Source: Apostichopus japonicus | Taxonomy: Eukaryota; Echinodermata; Holothuroidea; Aspidochirotida; Stichopodidae | Length of the DNA: 64,000 bases | Direction of reading: 5' to 3' | Assembly: GCF_037975245.1 (NCBI RefSeq) | Contig: NC_092563.1 | Span: 13,630,001-13,694,000, forward strand | Part shown: positions 49,990-64,000 of the stretch, piece by piece | Position numbering within the stretch: the stretch's first letter is position 1 | Layout: each line of letters starts with the position of its first letter | Translations under genes and position numbers: made by a program | Notes under the pieces: model-generated | What the model saw: only the letters and a program-made list of their open reading frames with translations | What the model was told of the DNA's origin: nothing | Databases searched by the model: none

Positions 49990-52900
49990 TTTTTACCTTG
50001 CTTGGTAATTCAAGCCGCACAAATCGTGCGGAACGAAAAGTTCATTTTTAGATCACTTTTCCTACGTCGGGCCGATGCCTAATACGGTTTGTGTAACTCC
50101 CATAACATAGACAATCTCTGACAGGTATAACTTTATGTGAAATAACATGTTTACGAACTAACCAAGTCCCTATAGACAAGTGTTCACCGATATTGTCTGA
50201 TTTTAATACGACACTTTTTTTGTATAGTGAAAGGCAGTTAGCTAAGCATAACGATACAGTTCATTGAGCAATACACTTTCTTCTTCCAATGACCCTATTG
50301 AAAATCATTGTTTTGAACAAGAGACAGCTTGAGACACCTTGAGATACCTTTAAAGGTATATTCCGGGTACTTCCTTTGGTCAAAACCACAGTTTGAATGG
50401 CGAAGATTTTTTTCTTAATTTGGTGATATCGTGCGATTGCATCTGGCAACAATAAAGTGAATATTGTCATCATGGCATTTCAGCTGAAAATATCTTGTTT
50501 TTCAACATGAAATTTTGCTAACTTCAATTTTGACTGCTGACAAACATTCCGAATGTATTAGCATTCACGTATATAAATCAACAACAATCTGATATGGTAT
50601 CATTATCTTATATTAGATTAATCTTATCGTTAATTAGTTCACTAATTTCTTGAATATTTCAGTATATGCTGAATTCAGGAAAAAAAGAAGAGAAACCCTA
50701 ATGGCTAGCCATACGTATTTCAGATACACAAACACGAAATCAACTGAGCTATCACGGAAATGCACTGCAAATGGACATTACATCACAGTGACTACATAAC
50801 GTGACCAAATTGATTAAGAAGCGAGTTGCTTTTCGTAAAGATTGCGACCATTTATTCGCTACAAGGATATACCTGTTTCTGTGTACAATGACGATTAAAC
50901 TGTGAAAGCAAAGTGGAAAGATTGGATAACTCTACTCCCCCGTGAAGTATATGGTCTGTTTCGGCTGCTGTACCTGATAAACATGTGGTAGTTGATCCTA
51001 TTAATAGCGCCGTGTATTGTTAAATTCATGTTATATATTGATACTTCATACACTGCACTTCATTACCATGATTAGGTTGCGCTTAGAGACATCTGAGAGA
51101 CATCAAGAGTACGCAGAATTCATTTCTATATTTGCTGCTTCATTTGTGTCCAGTTAGTTCCGGAATTTTGTGTTAAATGAAACAAAATCTGTTTACGTGT
51201 ATTTTATCTCACAGATTCCGTTTTTGGAAGATATGCAGAGCTTGACTGTCAAAAGGTACCAGTTCGTTTGAGAAAGGTATTTATTTTTTCGTTTGATTTA
51301 TTGAGAGAAGACACAATGTGAACCATTAGAGTTAAATTATATGGGAGATTGATGCCTGTAATAGAGCTATTACCATTCTCAAGATTTTACGTTCCTGTTG
51401 TTTCGAGCCAGTAATACTTTAAATTTGAACACTATATGCAGTTAAGTAGAAGCGTACGCCATGTAGCGGACAAACACAGTATCACAGGAAAATGAATATT
51501 CACAAATGTCGCGTCAAAGGTGGCTAGTGTCCTTTCCTTTGCGTTTGGTGGGAGTCAATGGTCAAATTGTGATCTATATATATTTGTCTTGCGACGTGCG
51601 ACATCTTTTTGTGCTAAATGCCACTTGAGGTCATCAGCTACTTTTTAAACACAGTATTACAAGTGGAATATTGGCAAATATCATACCTCGCCAAAGACAT
51701 GCTTATAATTAGCATAAGTTCCTCCTTGTTTTGGTGGACTTTACAGGTCAATTTAGGACAGAGGTCACAAATGACGACAGTCGAACTTTAAATCCTGTAA
51801 CTAAGGATTGTTAACATGGACAAACTTTTCAGACCTATATGACATCATAGATTAGTGGTGTGATGTGATGTGCAACTAATGTATGTTTTTGGAGGTCAAA
51901 GCTTATGTAAGGTTGACAGCGTTTGACATCTGAAGATCTCAAGAACACATTTTGTTAAGAACGTTAATATTGGCAATTTTTATTCATAGTCTGGCTCATT
52001 GTAGACGAGGCAAATGTTATTTCACGGCATCGACGTATACATTAACCTGGACCGCCTACGTCAATGGGAGAGACGCGCATGGAAAGAAACCTACCAACCA
52101 CGGAGGGTCATGTTATTTGCTCCCTTGTAGCACCCAACTCTTATAGTACTCCTTGAATGTCATAGGTGTCAAATTCCTTGTGAAGTTACGCGAGCTGTGC
52201 TACTGCTAGCTAAGTGGTAAAAGTTTTCCAATGTTAACTGTAATTATCAATTCCAAAATTGCGATTTTGAGTATTTTTCAAACATTCGAACTGCATGTAC
52301 ATAAAGTACACATGTACATAAAGACGACAAAGAGACGACAGGATTCGTTGTTCCTTAGCTACACAGGGCTCCTTGCCGATTTTGCACGTAAACAAGCGCG
52401 TATGATATGATAGGAGTGACCACCGTTTGCAATATGATACCATGGTAGTAGATGTTCGAATAGTAGCCAGGGTCCATGCAGATTAAGCTTTGTATGAGGC
52501 GGAAGGTAAATCGAAACAACATTATCATCCAAACCTATAAGTAATTGTTCTCAAATTTTCCGTAAATGTCCGTCATAGTGGCGTTCTTTTTCTGCAGAAC
52601 GCTTATCTCTTCGAAATGACAAAGTGTTAAATAATATGTTAGTAGCATCTAAAAAAGCCACGTGAATGGGCCGAGAGATGAAGGACCAGCTAGTTATTTC
52701 TTTTAATAATCTTCTTTTAATAATAAGACAGTTCTCAAATGTCTGTTCTATTATCTGAATACTATAAAGCTTAACACGCTTTAAATGTTGCAATGGGGCT
52801 ATATTGTCTTACATATGGAAGAGGGTTGGGAAATGGGAGCAATATTGATAAATTCCACATGATGTAGAATACGTAAAGTAAATAAGCGATTTGAAGAGGG

Positions 52901-53600
52901 GGCAAAGAAAGAACAAAAAGTCTGTTGTTATATTCAAAAGGCCTCTGCTTTAAGATTTATTGGTGTTTAGTACCCTATCGAAATTGTACAGTATGGATAG
53001 ATTGAGGGCAAAGCGCATATTAGACAATTACCTTATGAAGAGTTCAAGTTTCATACGTTTCTTGCTTTATATACATATAAAATGAGTCTGAAAATATCAC
53101 CTGTCAGTTAACAAACAGGATACAAATAAAGCATGATGCCGACGATTTAAGTGTTACAGACCAAACCAAAACTAAAATAAACTAAACACAATATGGATAC
53201 TTTGACGGAAGAGGATATTGATATTTAATTAAGCCTGAGAGAGTTTATACTTCATTTGTTTCTTACTTTATGTCACTTAAAAGTGGGACTGGAAATATTT
53301 CCTGTCAGTGAACAAACATGATACTAATGCAGCATGATGCCGACGTTACAGACCAAGGCAAAACTAAATAAACTACTGCAGCCGTTGTGTAAGAATGCGC
53401 TATTATGCTGGTTCCACTAATTCCAGAGACGAAAATGTGTCTTGGAAATGTAAGGCGATGACATCTCTGTGTACACCCACACAACCAGAAATTCAAATGT
53501 TTTGACATTGTTGACAGCAATAGGCTATTGTATAACTGAGTTGTTCATACGTTCGTAAAAGCTTTACGTATACTAAACTACCGAGCCGTTAGTGTTTTCA
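49990..53600. other. Gene-free 3' flank of gene B
   Basis: Collinear with 13117-16738; no exon recognised. Confidence 0.5.
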
Positions 53601-56600
53601 TTAGTGGTTTACGCCTGCATAGTTTGGCAGCGCCTCGTAGCTATGTTGATTTAATCTGCGCATGACACGATAGTATGCCACGCTAATCATCATCAAACTG
53701 ATAACCATTGCAACGACCACGATGGAGAGGGAAGTAGTGAAAACCGATGAAAAGTTGTGAGGTGTTCCATTAGCTTCGCCCGCCTTCACTGTAATACAGA
53801 AACGAAAAAAAAAAATCTTGAAACTGAAATGCATCATCAAGCCAAATCGGAAAAGTTATGTGTGTACGCAAGCAAGTAGAGCGGTCTAAAAAACAGTGAT
53901 ACTTCTGGAGTGTGAATATTATAAACTGGCTTTTGTATAACTATCAGTGAGGGCGTATTACCGAAGTGTTATGATTGTGCAGAGTACACTCCTGGTGCTT
54001 ATGAATCTGACATTTTACACAGAATTACCACTTTTAATAGGCAAGCCAAGCCGTACACATTGCTACACATTCATTTCTTATTTACGTTCACATTGTTCAA
54101 TTAGCATACTTAAATTTGATAATAACTTACGAGTCTCGGATCTGTCGTCAATTCCTTCGAGTAAAATAGGCCCTCTTACAAGTCGTTCTACTTTCTGATC
54201 ATATTGATGAATGGATCGACGATAACGGCTCTCTTCGCAGCCTCGACGGCACTCTGAATATGTATCATTTACGTCACAGACAATGACCTCGCAGTGAACC
54301 CAAACCTTATGACAAAAAAAAAAAATTCCAAAGTACAATTACACAAGCTATATAGTGTTTGATGGAAAGTAGTATTTTCCTAATAGTAATAAACCACGAC
54401 ATCTCTCCCCATCCGCTATACTCTCCGTCTAAAACGTCATAACATTGGCATGTATAATGCAGTACAAGGAGTGATCAATATATCAGCAAAATGATTGTAT
54501 GACGATGTGATATTTCCATCAACTAATTTCTACGTCAGGAGAGACTTGTCATGATTCTCGCTTTAGTGTAAAACTTATTCAGTTAGCCTGAATGTTAAGG
54601 CTTTCAACTATAAAATAGTACGCATGAAAGTCAAACAAGAAAGTAACGGAGACATCAGTTTATGTGATAGAGTTCTGAATTCTCATATTGACTTTTATTC
54701 AAAATATGACATATGGACACTACTGACCAAATTTCAATATGCCTGACAGATCTTTATTTGATTAGCTTCTGGGATAGAATTTAGTGTTGCCAAGTCGTTG
54801 ATAAGGCAGCAGATTCTTACCAAAGCTGATACTAAAATCCAGTGACGTAACAATGGTTATTGGCACAATGAAATTTTGAAAAGAGAAACAAAGGTAGGAT
54901 GCATGCACAACTTTAGCTCATGCTGCATGTTATACTACTGAATTAAACAATGGCAAAAATATCAACACAAGACAATGTTCTAGTTTTAATGCCCTTTCAG
55001 GCTAGTTTCTCATGGTAAGCATGCCAATCCCGACGAGGCGACCGTTGCGATAACGTTTTCGTATAAATTTTTGTTTACTTTGCACAACAAATCTTACCTG
55101 TGAATATTCATTTCCAATGTCTCGTCTAAACCTAAAGCTTGAGATTTCAAAATCCGCCTGTTTCGGAGTTTGTAGTGTTAGCACTCTCACCGCGGCGTTA
55201 TTAGCACCGCATCTGTGAAAAGAGAATTAAAATCAAATTATTGACGCTTTGGCAACTAAACGATAACTTTCATGATAAATTGGTATTTTCTACTTGTTCA
55301 GCTTTCATCTGTCTTATTGGTATTCACAAACATTTTAATTCCTCAGTTTCAAGTGTAGCTTCTGATATGACTAACTATGAGCTTACTTACCCGTCTCTAA
55401 TAAATTCGTAAACGAGATAATCTTCGTAGTTAGGAGAGGGCGTCGCACGACAGCTACGCAGGTGGATTTCTAAATTATCAGCGGCTCGAAGTAGCTCCGA
55501 TCGAAAGAATAAGTTTGTACCAAGATGTGCCTCTACGGGATACGTGTTGTATCTAACCGTGTACGAGATATCCGTATACATAGCGAAGTCGTAGACAAAG
55601 CTTCCTTTCTCACGTTTCACGATGTACTCGCTGATAGTCACAAAGTGTGAAAGGAGTTTCTTGGATCGGTCGTACTCACAGGTAAACGGAATCTGCAAGC
55701 TTAGGTACTCCACGATCATGTTGGTATTGTTGTCATGATTTACGACAGTATTAGAGTAAAAACTGTGTGTTGAGTTATCCTTTTAAGCAAAAGAAACGAA
55801 GAAGAAAAATTAAAAGAAAGAAAGAGAAAGAAATAAACAAAAGACAGCATGACATTTAATTTTGGAAAATGCTAATCACGTCAGTGCCGATGATGTTGTT
55901 AATTAATTAAACGTGACATTACAAAGACAAACATGAGCCCAAGTCAAATGTATCTCCTCGAACGTTCTCTACTTTATGACATTATCTCTTCTGTCGTCGT
56001 TTCGTATTTTCTTTCATTCTTTCAATCAAATTGTGATGAGCAGTAAAGTTTATGCAAATCAGGCAGACAGGTAAAAAGCAATTAACTTAAAATTTGAAAT
56101 GTATTTATTAATTCCGACTTGAAGTGTGTAATTTAATATACAATGTCTGTACCTGTAAACGTTAGAATGTGTGTAGCCTATGTATTCTCGCGTGAATTGA
56201 AGGGAGTGTGAGTTTGTGTAAAGGGGAGGGGGTGAGGGAGGGGTGATAGTGATTGAAATTTTCAGTGTACCGGAGATAACTGACAATGTTTGTGTTGATA
56301 ATTACTCTTTCATCCTTACCGGTACTTTTTAATGCAAATATGCAGGAATACATGAGCCACCTCAATCGACAATATTCTAAAAGATAGATGTTATTTCATA
56401 CCGTGTATTGGTTACCACAGCCGGTTAGTGAGCTGTTAAGACTGATGTACTGATGATTGTCAAAGCTCATGCAGCCTGGATTCCCAGCACCTCCCAGGAG
56501 ATAAAGCCCGGTAGTCTCAAATGAATCTTCAACCAGCTTTCGTGGGATGTCGATCTGAAAAGATGTTGGGCCACAGCGGAGGACAATTTCGTCACCAAAC

Positions 56601-59600
56601 TCATCATCGTCATTCGGCGTAGGTGTCATGGTAGCAGTTTTATTAGTGACGTTTGGACTGGCAGTTGTAGTTGGGACTATAAAATGACATGACAGAGCAC
56701 GGTATTGAATAAATATCCGATCGATAGATAACAATTGATATCCGACATCTTAAATCTGTTTGTATAGATCATGGAAAATTAATTTTGCCAATGTGCAGGT
56801 TCTCAATGCGCTGAATGCATCTAAGGGAAAACTATAGTTTTGTATAATTCACATGTCCATGAAGAACGAATAACACTACGCGTACGTTATTTTATGTAAA
56901 TTTTGATAGTTTTACAATCACTCTGCTTGCTTATATCAAGTGGCCATTTTGTATCATCAAACCGCTCCTCTATGTATATTGCCATTAAGATCGATGTGAA
57001 AGTAGCTTTACATAAAAATGACTAACTCTTTGTTGGTTGACGTTTGAAGAATTTAGAGTATCGAGGTATTTAGCATTTGTTCAATAGTATAAAAAACAGA
57101 GAAAAGTTTTAAATTACCCTGAGTGACGAAAAACGTCAATTGATTTGGATCATCGATGGCTGCAGACTCTATTCCGCAGTAAGTCGTGGTTCTAGCAGCT
57201 CCCGACTCCATTAAGATGTAGTATGACGTCATCTCACTCAGATACTGAGCAGGAACGACAAACTGAAGGGTGTTGTCACCAGGAAAAGAGACTTGTTGAT
57301 AATTTTGAGAATCAACATTATAGACGTTACTTCCTGTTTGGGTGTGAAGAGATATCATAGTAGATCTGGATGGTCGAGCAACCTGAATTTGAAAGAAATA
57401 GAGGGGGAAAGTTAATCATTTTGTACATTTATTTTAATAATTATGTTACTATGAATATATTAAATATCACTCAGTCAATGGTTTAATATTCAGTTAATGG
57501 TCATGATCATGTTAATTATGGGACATTCCGACTCAAATTAGCACAGACAACGTTATTCCTTGTTTATCAATTCGCATATCATATTTATTATCTAGATGTT
57601 CTGAGATAAAGGTTTGTACGTTATCGATGTATCTAATAGGCAATTAAAGTAGGGAATTTAGTAAACACTTTGTAGGCTACTGTTTGCAGGTTATTTCGTG
57701 CCGTATATGTTCCAGTCATTATAGGCGTTGTAAATCTCTTAAGGATTATGAGGTAGGTATCTAAAAGTGAAAATTGATCATTTTACTGTTTGGAATTGTT
57801 TGTTACTGATCCACACGACCGGCAAGGCCATATAGCAGGCCATATGGCAGGCCATATAGCAAGGCCATATAGCAGGCCATATAGCAGGCCATATAGCTAG
57901 GCCAATAGCATTGCTATTTGTGTATGAAAACGTGGAGGAAGTGTGGGAAAGTCCTTGTTTCCATGTTCCTAACTTTCTGACTGAGAAAAACAAGGATTAT
58001 AGGAATTCCATGACGACGTCGTTTAATGACGTCGTTCCATGACGACGTTTAAAAAGTGTTAGCTCATTGGTTAACGCCGGTGCCTTCCAATCAAAAGGTC
58101 CCCAGTTCGAGTCACTCCAAGATGAATGTATGTCTTCTAGTTACAGAGTTGTTGACAATTGAAAACTCATAATCATGGACGTTAAATATGAATCTAAGGG
58201 ACTGACTTCGGTCAGCTTGCGGCTTTGATAAGCTAATGAGGCTTCTTCGCGAGTTCCTGCTTGCAGGAGGATCTAAAAAATCAATGACAGCTTACCGCCT
58301 GGTCATAGCGTACGAGCACTTGTAAGTCTTCTAGTGGCGTATGCTCCCCGTTGCCTGGTCGAATAGTAATTATCTCTGGAGGGGGGTCTGCAGGGAATGG
58401 AGAAAGCAAAGTGAAACATAGTTAAACTTCAGAAATTCGGGATATGCCGTATGCTTTCACTTATCCTTCAACCTGCTTGCAATCACGCCCTCTACTTACC
58501 ATACAGTGATTAGGATTCCCTGTCCTTGCTCAAAAAACCTACGCACATCCAAATAATGATCTGAAGTTAACTATCAATTACCTCAATCCCTTTTTTGCGA
58601 TCACAAAAAGAAAAATATGCTTCTTCAGAGGCGTAGCAATAGGTGGTCCATTGAACTGCAGGGGTCCCCAGTGTCCACAAGGCAAGGCTAAAGGTAGTTC
58701 AAAATAAATTCTGTCGTGACCCGGTTCCATTGAAATCCTAGCTACGCCACTATGTTTCCTTACAACTATGCAGTCATTTCCACGATAACTAGTACCGACA
58801 CTGATGACTACCTATGATCAACTTTTCGAACACAAACATATTTAAGGGGTACATTAGACTGCAATAAAAATACGAGAATTAAGAATTAATGAACACCAAA
58901 GACTTTCTACAACAACAAAAATGGATATGTAAGGCTTTACATATTTACGGGTACCATAAAGTTTTAATTACGAATCAGTTTATTCCCCAAAAAATGTTTG
59001 AGATACTTACTACCAGTAATGAGAGTTATACATGTCTGTGCACCGAAGGATCTGAGAGCAAAATGACGTAAAGTAAAGACGTGAAAGCCCAATCTGGTAT
59101 ACAGCAGCAAGATCAGATCAGATATTAGATATACTTAATCTCACCAAGCATTTCTAATGCTGAACTAACCTTTTCCTAAACCCACACAATAAATTAAACT
59201 ACGTCCATCCAAACAACTATCAGTGAAGATATTTTCTTAACCATACAGAAAAAAAAACCTACTGTGTGATTTATAAGGAAATTTATTACGACCTCTTGTT
59301 GGTTCAGACTAAAGTGCTTTACATGAGAAATGCTTTACATGATGAATGTTTTTTAAAGTATTCCAAAAGGATACTATCCCATGAAAATGGCTCTAACAAT
59401 AGATACAATTTAGGCCGCTGTTTTTGCAATTACGTCTGTGTTGTTTTGTTGTTGTTTTGTGTTTTATTAATTTAATATGACTCCAGCTGGTAGACAGAAA
59501 AGTCAGATTGCTGTATTATCGTTTAAAATTACCCAACAACTCAGATCAATACTTTCCATATTGTAGATGGCAAAGCATAGTGTAGGCAATATATGCACTG

Positions 59601-62600
59601 CTAACTGTGTCAATGTAACGTATGTTTGTACCGAAATAATGAAAACTTACATTAAATTTTCCTTCATCACACGTGACCATTTCACAAGTTTTTGTTATTT
59701 GTTACTAATTAAAGGAATTGTCTGGTGAAGATTTTGATACATTGTCCTCATAGTTCTAGTTTTGCTCTTTCTAACTATGTGAAAATTGTCCTCATTTGAC
59801 ATTTTCTTCCTGTAGAAATCTGGTTTTAAATTCACCAGTTTCTCACCTACAGCACTGTTTGTTCGAGCGCATTGGTGAATGACGTGGTGCAGGCAAAAAG
59901 GCAAAACGAGCGACTCGAAGTGAGCACTCCCATTTCCGCAGCACATACTCTCTCGCGTGTACGTATATGCACAGGTGATTGCTTACTATATATTACGTAC
60001 ACATCGCGAACGTACGTATACAGCCTACCATGTCCACTTCGTCACGTACATAGCGTTGCATATAATACACTCTCACACTCAAACCACAGTTCTTAAATCG
60101 TTCTTTGAAATCGCTGAAATAAACTTCACGATTCAACTTTACAGTAAAAGGAAGCTTGAAATGTATTTGGAACATCAAAAGCTGACACTTGGCGGAATCG
60201 ATGTCAGAGTAGAATTTAGTACCGAGACGCTTAGGCTTCGCAGAACTGGCCGATTGTAAACGTTAGAGTAGCCTACATGCCAACATCATTCCCATAGTAG
60301 ATGGACAGCGCAATGTATAAACAACGAGGAGTCTACTTCTCAAAGTTATCTTCTGTTACACAGAATCATAAAATTACCGATGCTCTGCGTATATGACGGC
60401 TTAACGATTTTTTTAATACATATATTATTTATAAAAAAGTCACCGAAAAGTAAGGAAGAAATTAATCTGTGGTGTTTGTCTGTGTGCAAATGCGGTGTTT
60501 GTTGTGATTACTGTAGGAACTGTATGGAGCGTGGGTTATGTCGCAATCTACATTTGCAAAGATTCGTTACTGTTCAAAGTAGCCTATATTTGAAATTTCC
60601 ATCCTAAACGATTAAAAAATCGTGTTTCTGTCAAACGCAACATTAGCGTTCTCATATTTTGAAAAACATGTTTGGAAAATTATTTATCGTTTTGAAGGTA
60701 ACGCCTAAGGCCTACCAGACAATTCTTTTAAAACTTGTAAGCCAGAATTGTTCGGGATTCTTCCTCAACATATTTGTCTACCGAGAGAAATGTTGGTGAG
60801 CTAAAATAAAATCTAAGAATTTGTTTTTAATTGATAACATTTAAGTTATATACCCACCCAAGGTTTGTCTCCGCATTAAAGCACATGATTTCTTCTTCTC
60901 CAACTGTGATCGGGTTCCAAGTAGTATTTATATAGTAATCCGTAGGCAGGCCGTCAGGGTAAGGTAAGAGTTCAGATTTGATCATTCCAGACGGTGATAT
61001 TGTTGTTATTTCAGTAATGCTGATTGAAAAGTAGGAAGATAAGTACATACACTTGAAATCAACACTACAAGTACTTACCAAATAATGTTCTCTCCATGAG
61101 TTTTACTGATGAAAGTGAACATAAACGGCGTGGAAAGTTGGTTGGAACGAGGATAGGTTCAAATACAAAACAAAAACATAAACACCCCCCCCCCCCCCCG
61201 CAATAAAAATCAGCAACATTATAGATATGTCTTTGCATTACCATTATTTTGGTATAAACTTTTAGCATATGTAATACCAGATAAATGTGTGTATGCGTTA
61301 TATATTATACTAATATATTATTATTTTTATGACAAGTCCAGAAACAGTGACCGACAGTAAATAAGGGATATTAAGAACTTGAAATATTGGTTTCTTACAA
61401 ATCAACAGGACATGCATCCACGACCGACTGACCGAGAACACTTTTATCTCTGACCACGAATGAGAATGAATGTCTCTAGCAAAAACTTTGTCTGAAATTA
61501 TTGGAATCGACAAGTACAACACAGACAAACTATAATCATGTAAACCAGTTATAATTTAGAAACTTCAACAATACAATACAATGCAATAATAATTTCAAGG
61601 GAGAACATCTCACTGACACATAATTCAACTATCTAGGGAAACGCTTCTCAACATCTCGGAATAATTTAGAGAGTACGTACCTCTATCAATCAAGTACTTA
61701 TCAAAACTGTGTTTTTTTTCTATTTGTCATGCATGAAACTTGATGATAAGAAGTATTGTTCTACTTTTAGGGGCGAAAACAACTTTTCGGTTGTGGTATA
61801 AGTTTTATTTTTAAATATTTTGTCAAAAGTTGCAACTTCTATCCCCTTGTTCCCTTTTGCCTTCCAGTAGCATGCATTATCGCAAATAAATGAAGTCGAC
61901 TGACTTCATTTTAGTGGAATTAATTTTGATCGGACAGACTGACATGAAGGAAGTATCTTTCATTATCTACTAATGTCTTTATTTGTTTACCTGACATTCG
62001 CGGAACTGGTCCTAGCGATGATCGGTTCATGGTAGGTGCCGTTCTCTGGAATACCTACACAAGAATCCGGGACCCGTGTTGGAGGAATAAAGACAGGTTG
62101 ATCCAAGCAAGAGACTGAACTGCTGATCACATCCACAAGGAAATGCAGAGGTATATAACTGAGAGGTTGTGTTGAAGTTGGTGTCGCAAAATCCATGATT
62201 TCTATAGAAACACCGTAAAGCCCAACTGAAAGCCCAGTCGTATCCCATGTGATAACACATGTTCCCTATTGAACGAAAGTTACAGGAAAGAAAATGAGTG
62301 TCACAAAAATTCTATAGGGCATGCGTCCACAACCAAATGCAGTTCTTTTCCCGATCAGAGCACTACACGAGGAACCGTACCTTAGGACTTCTGTCAGTAT
62401 ACGACTTACATCATAAGTATGCTAAATATGTAAATCATTTAGAGCTTTCAAGACGACCAGAAGGATATAACAGATAATGTGTTGTGAGTTGACAGAATCT
62501 TGAAGAATTTCAAGAATAGTACAAAAGAGTGAAGGACTTCCATCTCTGTTGATGCAGCTTGTCCTTTGATAAACAAGACTTGTAGAATTTCTGGTCATAC

Positions 62601-63410
62601 TACTATGATTCTTATTATGATGGTTCCCTTCACAATAAAAACAAAAACATGCCAAAAATGGTTCTAAACATAATGAAACTTATACAAATATGATAAAAGG
62701 TTTTGAAAGACTACGGTCGTTCTGTTCCTTAAATTTAACACACCATCAAAATTAAAGTATGCTTGGATGAAATTTTCCAATAACTTGTACAACACAATGT
62801 TTCAGTTTATCAAACATAGTAACGGTATTTAGTAATAACATTAACAATAATTGCAAGCCATCACACTACAAGTATACTTAATGTTGGTTTGTAACTTTTC
62901 CGATGACTGCAATGTTTGATATTTCATATATTTGATACGTTTCAACTAATATAAATATAAAAATACTGATAATAATAATAATAACATATATATGTATATA
63001 TATTTATATATGTACGTATATCAGCGTCCATAGCCTAGTTGATTAGGGTGTCCACATGCGGGAAGCCCGGGTTCGACTCCCGGTGGAGGCCGGAGGTCTT
63101 TGCGCTGTTCTGGATTTTCCAACTCATTACAATTTCAAATGTTTACAAACATACACACAGATACGCCCACCCATACATAATACACCCACCCATACATACA
63201 CCCATACGCAGACGTACATTTTAACATGGTGATCTTTGATATTTATTGATATCATTTGAGTTTGTTTCGGCGCTTCATAACATATACATATTTCTATGCT
63301 CTTTGGATAAGGCCTTACATTATCAAGCACAGCTCCAGGTAGGTTAAAGCAACCAGTACCACAATTAGTTGCCCAGAAACACCTGACGTCGTCACCATCC
63401 GGATCAGCCA
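53601..63410 (-). CDS. Gene B: paralogue of gene A, exons 4-14 (5' part outside window)
   Basis: Eleven exons on the minus strand: 63410-63319, 62265-61991, 61019-60858, 59051-59011, 58387-58296, 57382-57118, 56676-56402, 55779-55391, 55212-55098, 54305-54131, 53788-53601. Every exon has exactly the length of its partner in gene A, all boundaries are GT-AG, and there are no stops or frameshifts. It encodes from ADPDGDDVRC through the middle ectodomain, full ZP domain, RYRR site, TM helix and tail (ending PNYAGVNH). By eye about 31 of some 690 residues differ from A. They are unevenly spread: none in exons 6 and 13, about nine in exon 14, about six in exon 5. Exon 5 has a standard TAG acceptor where A has AAG. 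Exons 1-3, including the signal peptide, are not in the window; homology ends 536 bp upstream of exon 4, so their presence is unproven. Confidence 0.88.
57821..57910 (+). repeat. Minisatellite of about 12 bp, copy B
   Basis: Units of aggccatatagc; shorter and more regular than 21391-21532. Confidence 0.9.
58056..58280 (+). mobile_element. tRNA-derived SINE, copy B, beside exon 8 donor
   Basis: Same family as 23981-24203: box A TAGCTCATTGG (one change), box B AGTTCGAGTCAC, same body and tail. It ends about 15 bp from the exon 8 donor (58295). The left flank holds a small local duplication of tccatgacgacgt. Copy A has no SINE at the matching point (about 21655). Confidence 0.85.
58626..58754. 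mobile_element. Short hAT-like MITE, copy B
   Basis: cagaggcgtagcaatagg to the inverted cctagctacgccacta. Its ends are better preserved than in copy A (21999-22125). Confidence 0.6.
59633..60430 (+). mobile_element. Insertion of about 800 bp in a gene B intron
   Basis: Copy A has only about 20 unrelated bases here (near 23015). The insert includes, from ttaaaggaattgtctggtg at 59711 to about 60225, a second member of the repeat family at 45996-46535, including the ggcggaatc region that in the other copy starts a reading frame. No clear terminal repeats; family unknown. Confidence 0.65.
62968..62984 (+). repeat. Short (AAT)n, copy B
   Basis: About five units; the copy A array is about eight times longer. 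Confidence 0.8.
63024..63090 (+). tRNA. tRNA-like sequence, decayed, copy B
   Basis: Counterpart of 26007-26078. Acceptor (gcgtcca/tggaggc) and T arm remain, but the anticodon arm has lost about five bases, so it cannot be a functional tRNA. Confidence 0.5.
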
Positions 63411-64000
63411 CTGGAATAAGTAGAAAGAGAAGATTAGAAATGAAATTATCCTACTGTAATGTTGTTAATTCGCCAGCTTTGTAGTGCCACCAAAGGTTGC
63501 TTTTACTGTCATGATGTAAGTGTTAGCTCGTAAAACAGATACGGTATGAAACTATAAGTAAAGGAATTCAGTAACAGCGTGTTAATCAATTGTAAAGATT
63601 GCCTGGAATTGTCTGCATGTTTAGGTCATACCCAAATCGTCGTAGCATTTTGAGTCTTTGAGACTTTCTTTTCAAATTTCATGACTGTATATATGGAACA
63701 TTCGATTTAGCGATGTCACCATGGCAATGGAGCTGTATTGTCTTTGCTTTTCGTCTTTATGTGCGAATTATTGGAATAATATTTTTTAAATTAAGAAAAT
63801 GCAAAGAACATCGATAGCTAACAAAAGTCTCCCCCCGCCCCCCCCCCCCCAATAAAAAATTGTATCACATTTCAAGTATAATATTAACGAAAATGTTATA
63901 AAAGGTAATATAAGCAATTCAAAGAACATCTGCAATGATGACATTACATATCACCTACAATGTTCCACTTGCTTCATGAGATATAGGAACACTATATTAA

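Overview
This is an AT-rich animal nuclear segment: multi-exon genes with GT-AG introns, tRNA-derived SINEs, hAT-type MITEs, a CR1/L2-like LINE, a Ty3/gypsy LTR element, THAP and P2RX7-like relics, and long triplet microsatellites. The gene families point to a marine invertebrate deuterostome, most likely an echinoderm. That placement is inference from gene and repeat style, not from a diagnostic marker.

Layout. 1-572 is unassigned. 573-4991 is a broken gypsy-type retrotransposon, followed directly by an 88-bp piece that ends like a hAT transposon (4992-5079). From 5080 to about 26,929 runs a block (copy A) that is repeated in the same orientation at 41,855 to about 63,946 (copy B), offset about 36.8 kb. 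Each copy carries, in order: a hairpin/G-rich stretch, a short coding-like relic, a frameshifted THAP-domain relic, an orphan P2RX7-like terminal exon (minus strand), a (TAC)n array, a 5' LINE fragment (minus), 3.5 kb of featureless DNA, and a large minus-strand gene. About 15 kb (26,930-41,854) separates the copies. It holds the first three exons and promoter of gene A, a 970-bp hAT-like element, one candidate secreted-protein first exon, and otherwise unassigned DNA.

The main gene was reconstructed exon by exon. Gene A has 14 coding exons from 30,735 down to 16,739, every intron is GT-AG, all phases join, and the total is 2,625 nt (874 residues plus stop). The predicted protein is a type I membrane protein: a signal peptide, an N-terminal ectodomain starting SHFRGG (a module I recall only from uncharacterised marine-invertebrate secreted proteins), a middle ectodomain, a complete ZP domain (ZP-N and ZP-C), a furin-type RYRR site, one transmembrane helix and a short tail. 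Gene B has the equivalents of exons 4-14 with identical exon lengths and no stops. Its 5' exons would lie beyond the right edge.

The two copies differ by several percent and by mobile-element insertions private to one copy: a hAT MITE in A with a perfect 8-bp target duplication, a SINE in a different intron of each copy, and about 800 bp in a B intron. They are either genuine tandem paralogues or two divergent haplotypes placed in series by assembly; sequence alone does not settle this.
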